NCBI RefSeq assembly: GCF_014349105.1
Contig: NZ_JACSJI010000007.1
Coordinates: 106,787-170,786 of the forward strand
DNA from: Caulobacter sp. 17J80-11
Lineage (GTDB): Bacteria > Pseudomonadota > Alphaproteobacteria > Caulobacterales > Caulobacteraceae
DNA length: 64,000 nucleotides
Direction of reading: 5' to 3'
A program made the translations under genes and the position numbers. Of the stretch, positions 36,262-46,605 are shown piece by piece (within the stretch, counting starts at the first letter, position 1; each line of letters opens with the position of its first letter). Under the pieces are notes generated by a model. It did not search any database. It had not been told where the DNA came from and was given only the letters and a program-made list of their open reading frames with translations.

Positions 36262-36337
36262 ATGCCCGACGAAAGTCGGAGTGAAACCCACTCACGCTTT
36301 CGGATGAACCTGGGTCCCGACTTTCGCCGGGACAGAC
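36262..36337. repeat. Intergenic inverted repeat, family D
   Basis: CCCGACGAAAGTCGG then, after about 37 bases, TCCCGACTTTCGCCGGGA. Arms are related inverted copies. This is a single copy in the window, between DUF1489 and panC. Confidence 0.65.
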
Positions 36338-36370
36338 GGGTTTAGGGCGCCCCAATGGGGGCGGACCTCG

Positions 36371-37231
36371 TCAAACAGCCAGGTTGTCGATCAGCCGCGT
36401 CTTGCCCATCCAAGCGGCCGCCAGCACCCGGCCGGGTCCGCGCAGGACGCCGCCTTCGAACGGCTTCAGGTCGTCCGCGCGGCGGATCGAGACGTAGTCG
36501 ATCTTGTCGAAGCCGGCCTCGAGGATGGCGGCGGCGGCGTCGGCCTCGACCCGGGCGATCGGCTCGCCCTTGGCGGCGCGGCGGGCGGCCTCGGCCAGGG
36601 CCAGGTTCAGGGACACGGCGCGGTCGCGCTGCTCGGGCGAGAGGTAGGCGTTGCGGGAGGAGAGGGCCAGGCCCTCGTCGTCGCGGGCGGTGGGCGCGCC
36701 GACGATCTCGGTCGGGATGTCGAGATCGCGGGCCATCTGCCGGACCACCAGCAACTGCTGGTAGTCCTTGTCGCCGAACACGGCCACGTCGGCCTGGACC
36801 TGGTTGAGCAGCTTGGCCACCACGGTCGCCACGCCGCCGAAGAAGTGCGGGCGGAAGTCGCTCTCCAGGCCCTCGGCCGGGCCGCCGACACTGACGGACG
36901 TGACCGCGCCCTCCGGGTACATCTCCTCGACCGACGGCAGGAACAGCAGGTCGCAGCCCTCGGCGGCCAGCAGCTCGGCGTCGCGGCCCTCCTGGCGGGG
37001 ATAGGTGCCCAGGTCCTCGTGCGCGGCGAACTGCTTGGGGTTCACGAACACACTGGCGACCACCCGGTCGGCGCGGGCCTTGGCCTCGCGGATCAGCGAC
37101 AGGTGGCCCTCGTGCAGGGCGCCCATGGTCGGCACGAAGCCGACGCTCTCGCCAGCCTTGCGCCAGCCGCGCACGGTCGCGCGGAGATCGGCCACGGTAC
37201 GGGCCACGGGGAGGGGAAATTCGTTCGTCAT
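36371..37231 (-). CDS. panC: Pantoate-beta-alanine ligase
   Basis: A 286-residue pantothenate synthetase that joins pantoate and beta-alanine using ATP. Signatures are VGFVPTMGALHEGHLSLIREA (HIGH-type motif), SVFVNPKQF, VFGDKDYQQLLVVRQM, GAPTARDDEGLALSSRNAYLS (KMSKS-like loop) and the C-terminal VSIRRADDL. No Shine-Dalgarno precedes the ATG; a TTAA-containing palindrome occupies that place. Confidence 0.95.
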   Translation of the reverse strand: MTNEFPLPVARTVADLRATVRGWRKAGESVGFVPTMGALHEGHLSLIREAKARADRVVASVFVNPKQFAAHEDLGTYPRQEGRDAELLAAEGCDLLFLPSVEEMYPEGAVTSVSVGGPAEGLESDFRPHFFGGVATVVAKLLNQVQADVAVFGDKDYQQLLVVRQMARDLDIPTEIVGAPTARDDEGLALSSRNAYLSPEQRDRAVSLNLALAEAARRAAKGEPIARVEADAAAAILEAGFDKIDYVSIRRADDLKPFEGGVLRGPGRVLAAAWMGKTRLIDNLAV

Positions 37232-37247
37232 GGTTAAGCCGTTAACC
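37232..37247. promoter_or_regulatory. Palindrome GGTTAAGCCGTTAACC at the panC start
   Basis: Arms GGTTAA and TTAACC with a 4-base centre abut the panC start codon and lie 60 bases upstream of the divergent SPOR lipoprotein gene. Two further TTAA tetramers lie at 37255 and 37279. Spacing does not fit a standard CtrA site. Confidence 0.35.
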
Positions 37248-37306
37248 AGGCCTCTTAAGCACGTCGCTCAACCACGATTTAAGCGGCGGCGCGTAGGGTC
37301 GGCCTT

Positions 37307-37879
37307 ATGAACCTGTCGCGCGCGTTCCGTCCAGCCGCCCTCGTCCTCGCCGCCCTCGTGCTCACGGGCTGCAGCGTCCAGAACGACGGGCAGATGTTCC
37401 AGCGCTGGGCCGCCGAAGTGAAGAGCATCCCGGTCACCGACATCGAGGCCTCGCGTCAGCGCCACGGCGCGCCCGAGCCGGTGAAGGTCGACGTGATCGA
37501 CCCGGTCGAGGCCGCCACGACCGAGGCGGAGCGCCGGCTGATCGCCGCCGTGGCGAACGAAGGCCCGGCCGCCCCGGCCATGGCTCCGGTCGTCCGCGAC
37601 GTGATCGGCGAGAAGCTCGCCCAGGCGACCCAGGCGACCGCCGGCCGCGCCGTCCAGATCGCCGCCTTCCGCAGCGAGGCCGACGCGCGTACGGCCTGGT
37701 CGGACCTGGTGGACCGCCACCGCGAGCTGGCCGGCCTGACCCCGCAGTTCGAGAAGGTCGATCTGGGCTCGAAGGGCGCCTGGGTGCGCCTGAAGGCCGG
37801 CCCGATCACCACGCCGGAAGCCGCCAAGGCCCTGTGCGCCGCGGCCGGCGTCGCCGACGCCTGGTGCGCGCGCGCCTGA
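37307..37879 (+). CDS. SPOR-domain lipoprotein
   Basis: A 190-residue protein with lipobox LTGC (Cys near residue 22) and a C-terminal SPOR-type domain (about 115-190): AVQIAAFRSEADARTAWSDLVDRH, FEKVDLGSKGAWVRLKAGPI and ALCAAAGVADAWC. SPOR domains bind denuded septal peptidoglycan, so an envelope role at division is likely; mipZ lies nearby. The middle is low-complexity. Confidence 0.85.
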   Translation: MNLSRAFRPAALVLAALVLTGCSVQNDGQMFQRWAAEVKSIPVTDIEASRQRHGAPEPVKVDVIDPVEAATTEAERRLIAAVANEGPAAPAMAPVVRDVIGEKLAQATQATAGRAVQIAAFRSEADARTAWSDLVDRHRELAGLTPQFEKVDLGSKGAWVRLKAGPITTPEAAKALCAAAGVADAWCARA

Positions 37880-37886
37880 CGAAAAG

Positions 37887-38306
37887 CTAGGCCGGTCGCG
37901 GTTGCTCGACGGAGGCGCCAAGCCCCGTCGGCGGGGCCAGCCGGCGGTGCAACGCCTCCAGCAGATCGTTCGGGTCGAACGGCTTGGGCAGAAACACGCC
38001 GTCCGGCACCTTCTCGCTCTCGACCCGGTGGGCGGCGTCGCCGCTCATGTAGATGACGTGAATGTCCGGCTTCACTTCGCGGGCGCGCCGCGCGATGTCG
38101 AAACCGTCCGGCCCCTCGCCGAGGTTGACGTTGGTCACCAGGGCGTCGAACCGGCTCCCCTCGGCCTCCAGCGCCGCCATAGCCGAGCCCGGCGAACTCA
38201 CCAGCCGGAAGGTGTAGTCGGTGTCCTCGAGGACGGTCTCGAGCAGCATACGCAAGAGGGCCTCGTCTTCGACCACCAACAGGCATCGGGGACGGGGGTG
38301 GGCCAT
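37887..38306 (-). CDS. Receiver-domain protein with Asn at the phosphorylation site
   Basis: A 139-residue stand-alone receiver. The acidic residues E13-D14, the Ser in IYMSGDA and the lysine in LPKPFDP are intact, but the expected phospho-acceptor Asp is N59 in ALVTNVNLGEG; the paralogue at 14155 has Asp there (LLDVNLGG). The codon is AAC on the coding strand. It may be locked or phosphorylation-independent. It is divergent from mipZ. Confidence 0.85.
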   Translation of the reverse strand: MAHPRPRCLLVVEDEALLRMLLETVLEDTDYTFRLVSSPGSAMAALEAEGSRFDALVTNVNLGEGPDGFDIARRAREVKPDIHVIYMSGDAAHRVESEKVPDGVFLPKPFDPNDLLEALHRRLAPPTGLGASVEQPRPA

Positions 38307-38425
38307 GACGGAACAACGCGGCGTGCCTCGGCCGGTTGCCCGGCGGACACGAGCCCCCCCTCGTCGAACGACGTCCGGAACGCCGCGTTGACCCCTCGGG
38401 CGGGGCAAGTGACCCTGCGCGCCTG

Positions 38426-38444
38426 GCCCGAATCTGAGTCGGGC
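38426..38444 (+). promoter_or_regulatory. Two overlapping-hairpin GANTC sites upstream of mipZ
   Basis: GAATC (38430-38434) and GAGTC (38436-38440) are one base apart inside the inverted repeat GCCCGA...TCGGGC, 15 bases before the mipZ start codon. GANTC is the CcrM methylation target; in Caulobacter crescentus CcrM methylation activates mipZ and ftsZ transcription. Confidence 0.55.
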
Positions 38445-38458
38445 GGGGGAGCTTCGTC

Positions 38459-39283
38459 GTGTCTCAGTCACGTGTGATCGTCATCGGCAACGAAAAGGGC
38501 GGGGCGGGCAAGTCCACCATCGCCATGCACCTCGCCACCGGTCTGGGCTGGGGCGGGGCGAGCGTCGCCATCATCGACCTGGATCTGCGCCAGCAGTCGC
38601 TGGGCCGATTCCTGGCCAACCGCCGCACCTGGCTGGCCGCCTCCAACGCGGAGGCGCCCATGCCGCTGGAGTTCAAGCTGGGCGAGGACACCGCCGCCTT
38701 CGCCAGCGCGACGGCGGAGGCCGCCGTGGCCCGCTTCGAGGAAATCCTGGCCGAGGCCCGCGCCCAGGCCGACCACGTGGTGATCGACACCCCCGGCGCC
38801 GACACCCCGCTGTCGCGCGCGGCCCACGCCGCGGCCGACCTGATCGTCACCCCGATGAACGACAGCTTCGTGGACTTCGACCTGCTGGGCCAGGTCGACC
38901 CGGTCAGCTTCGAGCTGGTGAAGCCGTCGATCTATTCGGAGAGCGTCTGGGAAGCGCGCAAGCTGAAGGCCCAGCGCGAGCGCAAAATGGCCGACTGGGT
39001 GGTGCTGCGGAACCGCCTGGCCCCGACCGAGGCCAAGAACCGCCGCCGGGTCGAGGAGCGCATGGCCGCCCTGTCCAAGAAGGTCGGCTTCCGCATCGGC
39101 CCGGGCCTGCGCGACCGGGTGATCTATCGCGAGCTGTTCCCCTTCGGCCTGACCGTGGCCGACCTGTCCTCGCAGATCCGTCCCGTGGCCGTGTCGCTGG
39201 CCCACGTGGCCGCCCGCCAGGAGCTGCGCTCGCTGATGAAGGCGCTGAACCTGGGCGAACTGGTCCGCGACGAAGCCGCCTGA
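38459..39283 (+). CDS. mipZ: Division-plane positioning ATPase MipZ
   Basis: A 274-residue ParA/MinD-type ATPase. The deviant Walker A is KGGAGKST (13-20), with K13 and K18; other motifs are IDLDLRQQSLGRFLANRR, VIDTPGADTPLSRAAH and DWVVLRNRLAPTEAKNRRRVEERM, which are typical of MipZ. MipZ forms gradients from the ParB-bound poles and inhibits FtsZ, so division occurs at mid-cell. GTG start. J-domain and SPOR genes flank it, as in other Caulobacterales. Confidence 0.93.
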   Translation: MSQSRVIVIGNEKGGAGKSTIAMHLATGLGWGGASVAIIDLDLRQQSLGRFLANRRTWLAASNAEAPMPLEFKLGEDTAAFASATAEAAVARFEEILAEARAQADHVVIDTPGADTPLSRAAHAAADLIVTPMNDSFVDFDLLGQVDPVSFELVKPSIYSESVWEARKLKAQRERKMADWVVLRNRLAPTEAKNRRRVEERMAALSKKVGFRIGPGLRDRVIYRELFPFGLTVADLSSQIRPVAVSLAHVAARQELRSLMKALNLGELVRDEAA

Positions 39284-39353
39284 GCGGGATTTCCCCGGCC
39301 GGCGGCCGCGCCTATGAAGGAGCCCTGCTCACCCGCGGGCTGACGGCCGACCG

Positions 39354-39785
39354 ATGACCTATCTGCTGCTCATCGTGGCGGTGTTCGCCTTCCTGGTCTG
39401 GCTGGGACGGCGCAGCGCCTCCGCCCGCGCCGACTGGCGCACGCCCGCGGCCCTGCTGGGCCTGGCGGTGCTGGTGGCCGGCACGGCCGCGGTGATCCGC
39501 GGCGCCTACATCGTGGGGCTGGCCCTGCTGGCCGTGGGCGTCAGCGTGGCGGCCTCGGCCCGCCGGCCTCGCGCGCGCCGCGCCGAACGGCCCGCCGATC
39601 CGCAGCGGCGCATGAGCCTGGCGGAGGCGAGGGCGGTCCTGGGCGTCGACGCCGAAGCCGGCCCCGAGCAGATCCAGGCCGCCTACATCCGCCTGATGCG
39701 CGCCGTGCACCCCGACGCCGGCGGCACCAGCGGCCTCGCCAGCCAGCTCAACGCCGCGCGGGATCGCCTACTGGAGCGGCGCTGA
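39354..39785 (+). CDS. Membrane-anchored J-domain protein
   Basis: A 143-residue protein with two N-terminal hydrophobic helices (about 2-18 and 33-68, the second possibly split) and a short C-terminal J domain containing the HPD motif (VHPDAGGT) that stimulates Hsp70. The helix-I part is MSLAEARAVLGVDAEAGPEQIQAAYI. The architecture resembles TIM14-like J-proteins. Its 3' end overlaps the convergent gene by 38 bases. Confidence 0.85.
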   Translation: MTYLLLIVAVFAFLVWLGRRSASARADWRTPAALLGLAVLVAGTAAVIRGAYIVGLALLAVGVSVAASARRPRARRAERPADPQRRMSLAEARAVLGVDAEAGPEQIQAAYIRLMRAVHPDAGGTSGLASQLNAARDRLLERR

Positions 39786-40038
39786 GCCTGTCTGCCGCCA
39801 GTCGCGCCACCCGCATAACCAACGCCGCCGGCCCGCTAAGCGTGAGGCCGACATAGGTCTCGGCCCCAAGGGTCAGAGAAGCTCCCCCGCAGCGCCACTC
39901 CTGCGAGACGATCTCCTGCGAGCCGCCGACGCCCCAGGAGCCGCCGTGGGGCTTCGCCCCGACCTCGTGCAGGGCCCAGGTGGCCGCCTCCACCGCCCGG
40001 GGATCCCATTCATCGCCGCTGATCGAGACGGTGAGCAT
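39748..40038 (-). CDS. Hypothetical protein
   Basis: A 96-residue protein beginning MLTVSISGDEWDP. It has a central GGASLTLGAETYVGLTLSGP and a basic C-terminal helix. No clear Shine-Dalgarno. It overlaps the J-domain gene on the opposite strand. The amino-acid pattern looks protein-like, but the gene is not certain. Confidence 0.5.
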   Translation of the reverse strand: MLTVSISGDEWDPRAVEAATWALHEVGAKPHGGSWGVGGSQEIVSQEWRCGGASLTLGAETYVGLTLSGPAALVMRVARLAADRLSAAPVGDPARR

Positions 40039-40075
40039 CGGCGCAGCGTAGACAACGCTCGCAAGGGCCCAAAGG

Positions 40076-40102
40076 AAAAACCCTCCGCCGTGGGGCGGAG
40101 GG
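40076..40102 (-). terminator. Terminator of the D,D-carboxypeptidase gene
   Basis: On the minus strand CCCTCCGCC pairs with GGCGGAGGG around a 4-base loop and is followed by TTTTT. It begins 32 bases after the stop. Confidence 0.8.
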
Positions 40103-40134
40103 CTCTCAATCGGTCTGATCGGCGCGACCCCCGC

Positions 40135-41532
40135 TCAGGGAGCCATCACCAGGCAGGGAATCTTCTTGGCCTTCAGCGCCTTGCAGGCCTGCTGCGCGCC
40201 GCTCTTGGTCAGGCCCTCGAAGCGGGCCCGATACCAGCCGCCGCCGGCGTCGACGCCGCCCTCGGCCTCGGCGAAGTGCTGGGCGAACTTCTTGCTCAGC
40301 TGCTTCAGCTGGTTGTTGGCCAGCGACTTCTGCTTGTAGGCGCCGACCTGGACGGACCAGATCGCGTCCGGGTCCTTCTTCTTTTTCTTGGCGGCGGGCG
40401 CAGTCTTGGCCGGGGTAGTCTTGGCGGGAACGACCTTGGCCTTGGCCTTGGCGTCCATGCCCGAGACCATCGCCATCGGGTCGGACTCTTCCGGGTTGGC
40501 GATCGGCCGCATGCGGGAGGTGGCCGCGACGGCGACGCCGGAGTCGGACGCCTGGGCGGCGCTCAGCACGTCGCCGATGTCGCGCGGCTGCGCGCTCGGG
40601 CCGAGCGAAGCGTAGGCCACAGGGCCGTTCGGGCTCGTCGGGTGCTCGAACAGGTTCTGGGCGACGTTGATCACCTCGCCGGCCTGGCGGCGGCGCATGA
40701 CCTCGAAGCCGGTGTTCAGCAGGTCGGCCACGTTGTCGTCGCGCGAGCGGGTCGAGGAGCCGCCCATCACCACGGTGATCAGGCGACGCCCGTCACGCAC
40801 GGCCGAGGCCGCCAGGTTGTAGCCAGAAGCGTTGGTGAAACCGGTCTTGATGCCGTCCACGCCCGGCATGCGGTGCAGCAGGCCGTTGTGGTTGCGCATG
40901 GTCTGACCGCGGAAGGTCATGCTCTTCTGGCCGAAGTACGAATAGTACTGCGGGAAATCGCGCATCATGGCGCGCGAGAGGATGGCGATGTCGCGGGCGC
41001 TGGTCAGCTGGCGGCTGTCGGGCAGGCCGTGCGGGTTGACGAAGCGGCTCTGCGTCATGCCCAGCTCCTGGGCGCGCAGGGTCATCAGGGCGGCGAAGCG
41101 GGCTTCCGAGCCGCCGATCTTCTCGGCGACCGCCAGGGCCACGTCGTTGGCCGACTTGATGCACAGGGCCTGGATGGCCTCGTCGACGGTGATCTTCTGA
41201 CCGGGGGCCAGGCCCAGCTTGGACGGGGGCTGGGCGGCCGCGCGCGGCGAAATGGTGATGGTGTCGGTCAGCTTCAGCTTGCCTTGGCTCAGCTGCTCGA
41301 AGACCAGATAGAGCGTCATGATCTTGGTGATCGACGCCGGGTAGCGCTGTTCGTCGGCGCGGCGCGCGTACAGGACTTCGCCGGAATTGGCGTCGACGAC
41401 GATGGCCGCATAGCGAACGTCGTCAGCCGGAGCGGCGACGGCGGGGGCGGCGAGGGCGAGAGGCAGCGAGGCCGTGACGGCGCCGAAAACCAGGCTGAGC
41501 GCCACGGCGATACGGCGGGCGGTGAGGAGCAT
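40135..41532 (-). CDS. D-alanyl-D-alanine carboxypeptidase (PBP5/6 type) with SPOR domain
   Basis: A 465-residue penicillin-binding protein. The signal peptide ends near residue 35. The active-site motifs are SITK (S67-K70), SAND (SxN) and KTGFT (KTG). After the catalytic domain a Lys/Ala-rich linker with a KKKKK run leads to a C-terminal SPOR domain (AIWSVQVGAYKQKSLANNQ, WYRARFEGLTKSGAQQACK). It trims pentapeptides and probably concentrates at the septum through SPOR. An ATG 23 codons upstream is possible; the chosen start begins the hydrophobic signal. Confidence 0.92.
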   Translation of the reverse strand: MLLTARRIAVALSLVFGAVTASLPLALAAPAVAAPADDVRYAAIVVDANSGEVLYARRADEQRYPASITKIMTLYLVFEQLSQGKLKLTDTITISPRAAAQPPSKLGLAPGQKITVDEAIQALCIKSANDVALAVAEKIGGSEARFAALMTLRAQELGMTQSRFVNPHGLPDSRQLTSARDIAILSRAMMRDFPQYYSYFGQKSMTFRGQTMRNHNGLLHRMPGVDGIKTGFTNASGYNLAASAVRDGRRLITVVMGGSSTRSRDDNVADLLNTGFEVMRRRQAGEVINVAQNLFEHPTSPNGPVAYASLGPSAQPRDIGDVLSAAQASDSGVAVAATSRMRPIANPEESDPMAMVSGMDAKAKAKVVPAKTTPAKTAPAAKKKKKDPDAIWSVQVGAYKQKSLANNQLKQLSKKFAQHFAEAEGGVDAGGGWYRARFEGLTKSGAQQACKALKAKKIPCLVMAP

Positions 41533-41671
41533 ACGATCGTCCGTCGTTCTGGAAGGCACGCGACGGCTTTCCGCGCCGTCGAAACATCTGTTTAGCATGA
41601 TCCCGTTACGGTTTCTCGCCGGTAAACGAGCTTTGCCACAAACGTGATTGTCGCAGGGTAAGCCTTGTCGA

Positions 41672-41686
41672 TTGTGCAGCGCACAA
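41672..41686. promoter_or_regulatory. Palindrome TTGTGC-AGC-GCACAA upstream of the phasin promoter
   Basis: A perfect inverted repeat with 6-base arms and 3-base centre, 7 bases before the phasin -35 element. PHA-granule genes are often controlled by PhaR, which binds TGC/GCA-rich palindromes; this site suits such a repressor, though the gene for PhaR is not in the window. Confidence 0.4.
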
Positions 41687-41693
41687 CGTGACC

Positions 41694-41721
41694 TTGACTT
41701 AGTTCGCAGGTGCAATATATC
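41694..41721 (+). promoter_or_regulatory. Sigma-70 promoter of the phasin gene
   Basis: TTGACT (41694-41699), 16 bases, TATATC (41716-41721). It is the AT-richest promoter-like stretch in the window, 80 bases before the phasin ATG. Confidence 0.6.
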
Positions 41722-41800
41722 GAGGGTCACGTGGCGCGGACCCCGACGGTGCGCGCGCGGGGCCTCCCATCGCCCCGTGGACATCGCAGGAGAGACTGAG

Positions 41801-42238
41801 ATGCAGAACGGTTCCGAAGCCATCAAGGCCAACGTCGAGCGCGCCACCGCCGCCGGCCAGCAGGCCTTCCGCGAGAACGTCGAGAAGTCGCTGGGCGCGC
41901 TGAACGAGATCAACTCGGCCGGCAAGCGCAACCTGGAAGCCGTGGTCGAGAGCGTCACCGCCGCGACCCGCGGGGCTGAGACTCTGGGCGCCCAGGCGCT
42001 GGCCTATTCGAAGAAGAGCTGGGAGGACAACGTGTCCGCCGCCCAGGCCCTGTCGTCGGCCAAGAGCGTCCAGGAAGTGGTCGAGCTGCAGACCAAGTGG
42101 GCGAAATCCGCCATCGAATCCTACCTGTCGGAAATGACCCGGATGACCGAGATCGTCTCGTCGTCGGTCAACGACAGCCTGAAGCCGCTGAACGAGCGCA
42201 TGACCGCGACCGTCGAGCGGTTCCAGTCGGTCCGCTAA
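41801..42238 (+). CDS. Phasin-family protein
   Basis: A 145-residue all-helical phasin. Typical segments are [42 protein letters not shown] and [30 protein letters not shown]. Phasins coat polyhydroxyalkanoate granules. The ATG follows CAGGAGAG. A strong promoter and its own terminator suggest a highly expressed monocistronic gene. Confidence 0.88.
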   Translation: MQNGSEAIKANVERATAAGQQAFRENVEKSLGALNEINSAGKRNLEAVVESVTAATRGAETLGAQALAYSKKSWEDNVSAAQALSSAKSVQEVVELQTKWAKSAIESYLSEMTRMTEIVSSSVNDSLKPLNERMTATVERFQSVR

Positions 42239-42266
42239 GCGGCGCCGAAACCCGAACGCAGCAAGG

Positions 42267-42295
42267 GGCCCGGGACGGCGACGTCCCGGGCCTTT
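42267..42295 (+). terminator. Terminator of the phasin gene
   Basis: GGCCCGGGAC and GTCCCGGGCC form a perfect 10-base-pair stem with a GGCGAC loop, followed by TTT, 28 bases after the phasin stop. Confidence 0.8.
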
Positions 42296-42420
42296 CCGCG
42301 TTTACCGGATCGAAGGCCGCGCGTGCGACGTTAAGGTTGCCGGGGGGACCTTCCAATGCGCCCGCGTTGCCATATCTAATTCTAGAGTCCGGGCTTCGGC
42401 CCACACAGTCGGGGAACCTG

Positions 42421-42750
42421 ATGACCGAGCGGAAGCAAGGTGATCAAAGCAACGGCGCCGGGTCGGCGGTCGTCACGCAGGTCAAGCCGAAGACGCAGAA
42501 GCCTTCGCTTTACCGCGTGCTGATCCTGAACGACGACTACACCCCGATGGAATTCGTGGTTTACGTCCTCGAGCGGTTCTTCAACAAATCGCGAGAGGAC
42601 GCGACTCGTATCATGCTGCATGTGCATCAGCATGGTGTCGGCGTCTGTGGCGTTTATACCTACGAAGTGGCCGAAACGAAGGTGGCGCAGGTCGTCGAGA
42701 CCGCGCGCCGCCATCAACACCCGCTCCAGTGCACTATGGAAAAGGACTGA
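42421..42750 (+). CDS. clpS: ATP-dependent Clp protease adaptor ClpS
   Basis: A 109-residue N-degron adaptor. A flexible basic N terminus (1-28) precedes the ClpS fold: [47 protein letters not shown] and [10 protein letters not shown]. The NDDYTPM and HxxGxG residues form the substrate pocket. It delivers N-end-rule substrates to ClpA, encoded 6 bases downstream. Confidence 0.95.
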   Translation: MTERKQGDQSNGAGSAVVTQVKPKTQKPSLYRVLILNDDYTPMEFVVYVLERFFNKSREDATRIMLHVHQHGVGVCGVYTYEVAETKVAQVVETARRHQHPLQCTMEKD

Positions 42751-42756
42751 GCACCG

Positions 42757-45060
<2,304 letters not shown>

Positions 45061-45088
45061 CGCCGGCTCGCAACCTGAGCTAAGCATG

Positions 45089-45119
45089 GGCCGTCCGGAG
45101 CGATCCGGACGGCCTTTTT
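45089..45119 (+). terminator. Terminator of the clpSA operon
   Basis: GGCCGTCCGGA-GCGA-TCCGGACGGCC is a perfect 11-base-pair stem with a GCGA loop, followed by TTTTT. It is the clearest intrinsic terminator in the window. Confidence 0.92.
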
Positions 45120-45141
45120 GCTGGGCGTCGGGGGGCGTCAA

Positions 45142-45453
45142 ATGATCAGTGCAGCGTTTGCGTTCGCGGCCGCGCTCGCAGCCGAGTCTGCGGCTCCATC
45201 GTCTGATCCGGCGAGCGTACCCGTCCTGCAGCCCGGCGAAGCCTACGCCCTGATCGAATGCGACCTGAACGCGGACGGCACCCTCGCGAATTGCCTGACG
45301 CTCTACGAAGCGCCTGCGGGGAGCGGCTTCGCAGAGGGCTGCCTGAAGGCGACGGCTGAAATCCGCATGAGGCCGCCTCCGCCGGAGCTGGGCGAGGTGA
45401 AGCGGGTTCGGATCCCGTTCCGCTTCAAGCCCGGCACGACCGCGACGGAGTAG
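45142..45453 (+). CDS. Secreted TonB C-terminal-like protein
   Basis: A 103-residue protein with a short signal-like N terminus (ISAAFAFAAALAAESAA). The C-terminal half resembles a TonB C-terminal fold: CDLNADGTLANCLTLYEAPAG, FAEGCLKATAEIRMRPP and VRIPFRFKPG. No Pro-rich spacer or transmembrane anchor typical of TonB itself is present. Confidence 0.65.
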   Translation: MISAAFAFAAALAAESAAPSSDPASVPVLQPGEAYALIECDLNADGTLANCLTLYEAPAGSGFAEGCLKATAEIRMRPPPPELGEVKRVRIPFRFKPGTTATE

Positions 45454-45531
45454 CCTCGGAATCCGGACGGCCGCATCCCTCTGACCTGGAAGCCGGACGG
45501 GCCGCCGTCTGACACGACGACGCCTTGAGCC

Positions 45532-45966
45532 TTACCCCCTCATCGCCGCCGAAATCTGCTTCGCCAGTTCGGCCAGTTCGGCCTGATCGGCCATGCCCTC
45601 GGCGTGGCGGCCCATGGCCTTGCCGTCCCAGCGGGGCACGATGTGGAAGTGCAGGTGGAAGACGGTCTGGCCGCCGGCCGCGCCGTTGAACTGCATGACC
45701 GTCACGCCGTCCGGATCCAGCGCCTTTTCGACCGCGCGCGCGACCTTCTGCACGCGGGTGATCAGGCCCTGCAGGGCGTCAGGCTCGATGTCGAGAAGGT
45801 TGCGCGCCTCGACCTTGGGCAGCACCAGGGTGTGGCCGCGCGACTGCGGGAAGACGTCCATGATGGCCAGCACCTGGTCGTCCTCATAGACCTTGGTCGC
45901 CGGCATCTCGCCGCGCAGGATCTTGGCGAAGACGTTGTCGCGGTCGTAGGCGCCGTTCAGGCTCAT
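45532..45966 (-). CDS. HIT-family (histidine triad) nucleotide-binding protein
   Basis: A 144-residue HIT protein. The start region YDRDNVFAKILRGEMPATKVYED and the catalytic triad HLHFHIVPRWDG are clear, as is GHTLVLPKVEARNLLDI. HINT enzymes hydrolyse AMP-lysine or nucleoside phosphoramidates. It is divergent from the DUF4287 gene. Confidence 0.93.
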   Translation of the reverse strand: MSLNGAYDRDNVFAKILRGEMPATKVYEDDQVLAIMDVFPQSRGHTLVLPKVEARNLLDIEPDALQGLITRVQKVARAVEKALDPDGVTVMQFNGAAGGQTVFHLHFHIVPRWDGKAMGRHAEGMADQAELAELAKQISAAMRG

Positions 45967-46026
45967 CTTGACGTTCCCGGGAGTCGGAGGCTTGCGTTCT
46001 GCGAACGCTAGAACGGGGAGGGGCCC

Positions 46027-46605
46027 TTGGCCAAGCGGGACGCCAACATCACCGAGCGCCAGGCCAAGTGGTTCGCCTCGGTGCGCGAGGGTCTGGAGCG
46101 CGAAACCGGCAAGACCCTGGAAGAGTGGGCCGAGATCGCCCGCGGCTGTCCGGAGACCGCGCACCGGGCGCGCCTTGAGTGGCTGAAGACGCACCACGGC
46201 CTGGGCCAGAACCGCGCTTCCACCGTGCTGGACGCCGCCTTCCCGAACGAGATGGGCTGGGACGACCCGGACGCCCTGCGCGCCGCCCTGTGGGCCGACC
46301 CGGCCGCGCGCGCGATCTTCGAGGCGGTGGCGCAGGCGGCCGCCGCCCACGACGACGTCACCGAGGGCCAGCGCAAGGGCTACACCGCCTGGTCGCGCAA
46401 GGTGCAGTTCGCGGCCGTGAAGCCGCTGAAGGGCGGCGCGGCGTCGCTGGGCCTGGCCGTGCCGCCCGAGGGCGAGCGCCTGGCCCCGCGCGGCAAGAGC
46501 GTGTCCTGGTCCGACCGCCTGAAGGCGACGGTGCGGCTTGACCGGCCGACGGACGTCGATGCGGAGCTCGCGGCCTGGCTAAAGCGGGCGTACGAGAACT
46601 CGTGA
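46027..46605 (+). CDS. DUF4287 / DUF5655 domain protein
   Basis: A 192-residue protein from a TTG after GGGGAGGGG. The N-terminal DUF4287 (about 8-70) has FASVREGLERETGKTLEEW and EWLKTHHGLGQNRASTVL; the C-terminal DUF5655-like part has FAAVKPLKGGAASLGLAVP and ATVRLDRPTDVDAELAAWLKRAY. Function is unknown; DUF5655 belongs to a DNA/RNA-nicking-linked fold group (weak). Confidence 0.82.
   Translation: MAKRDANITERQAKWFASVREGLERETGKTLEEWAEIARGCPETAHRARLEWLKTHHGLGQNRASTVLDAAFPNEMGWDDPDALRAALWADPAARAIFEAVAQAAAAHDDVTEGQRKGYTAWSRKVQFAAVKPLKGGAASLGLAVPPEGERLAPRGKSVSWSDRLKATVRLDRPTDVDAELAAWLKRAYENS

Noticed and set aside
37234..37282. CtrA binding site
   Set aside because: TTAA tetramers are spaced N4, N9 and N20, not the N7 of the consensus.
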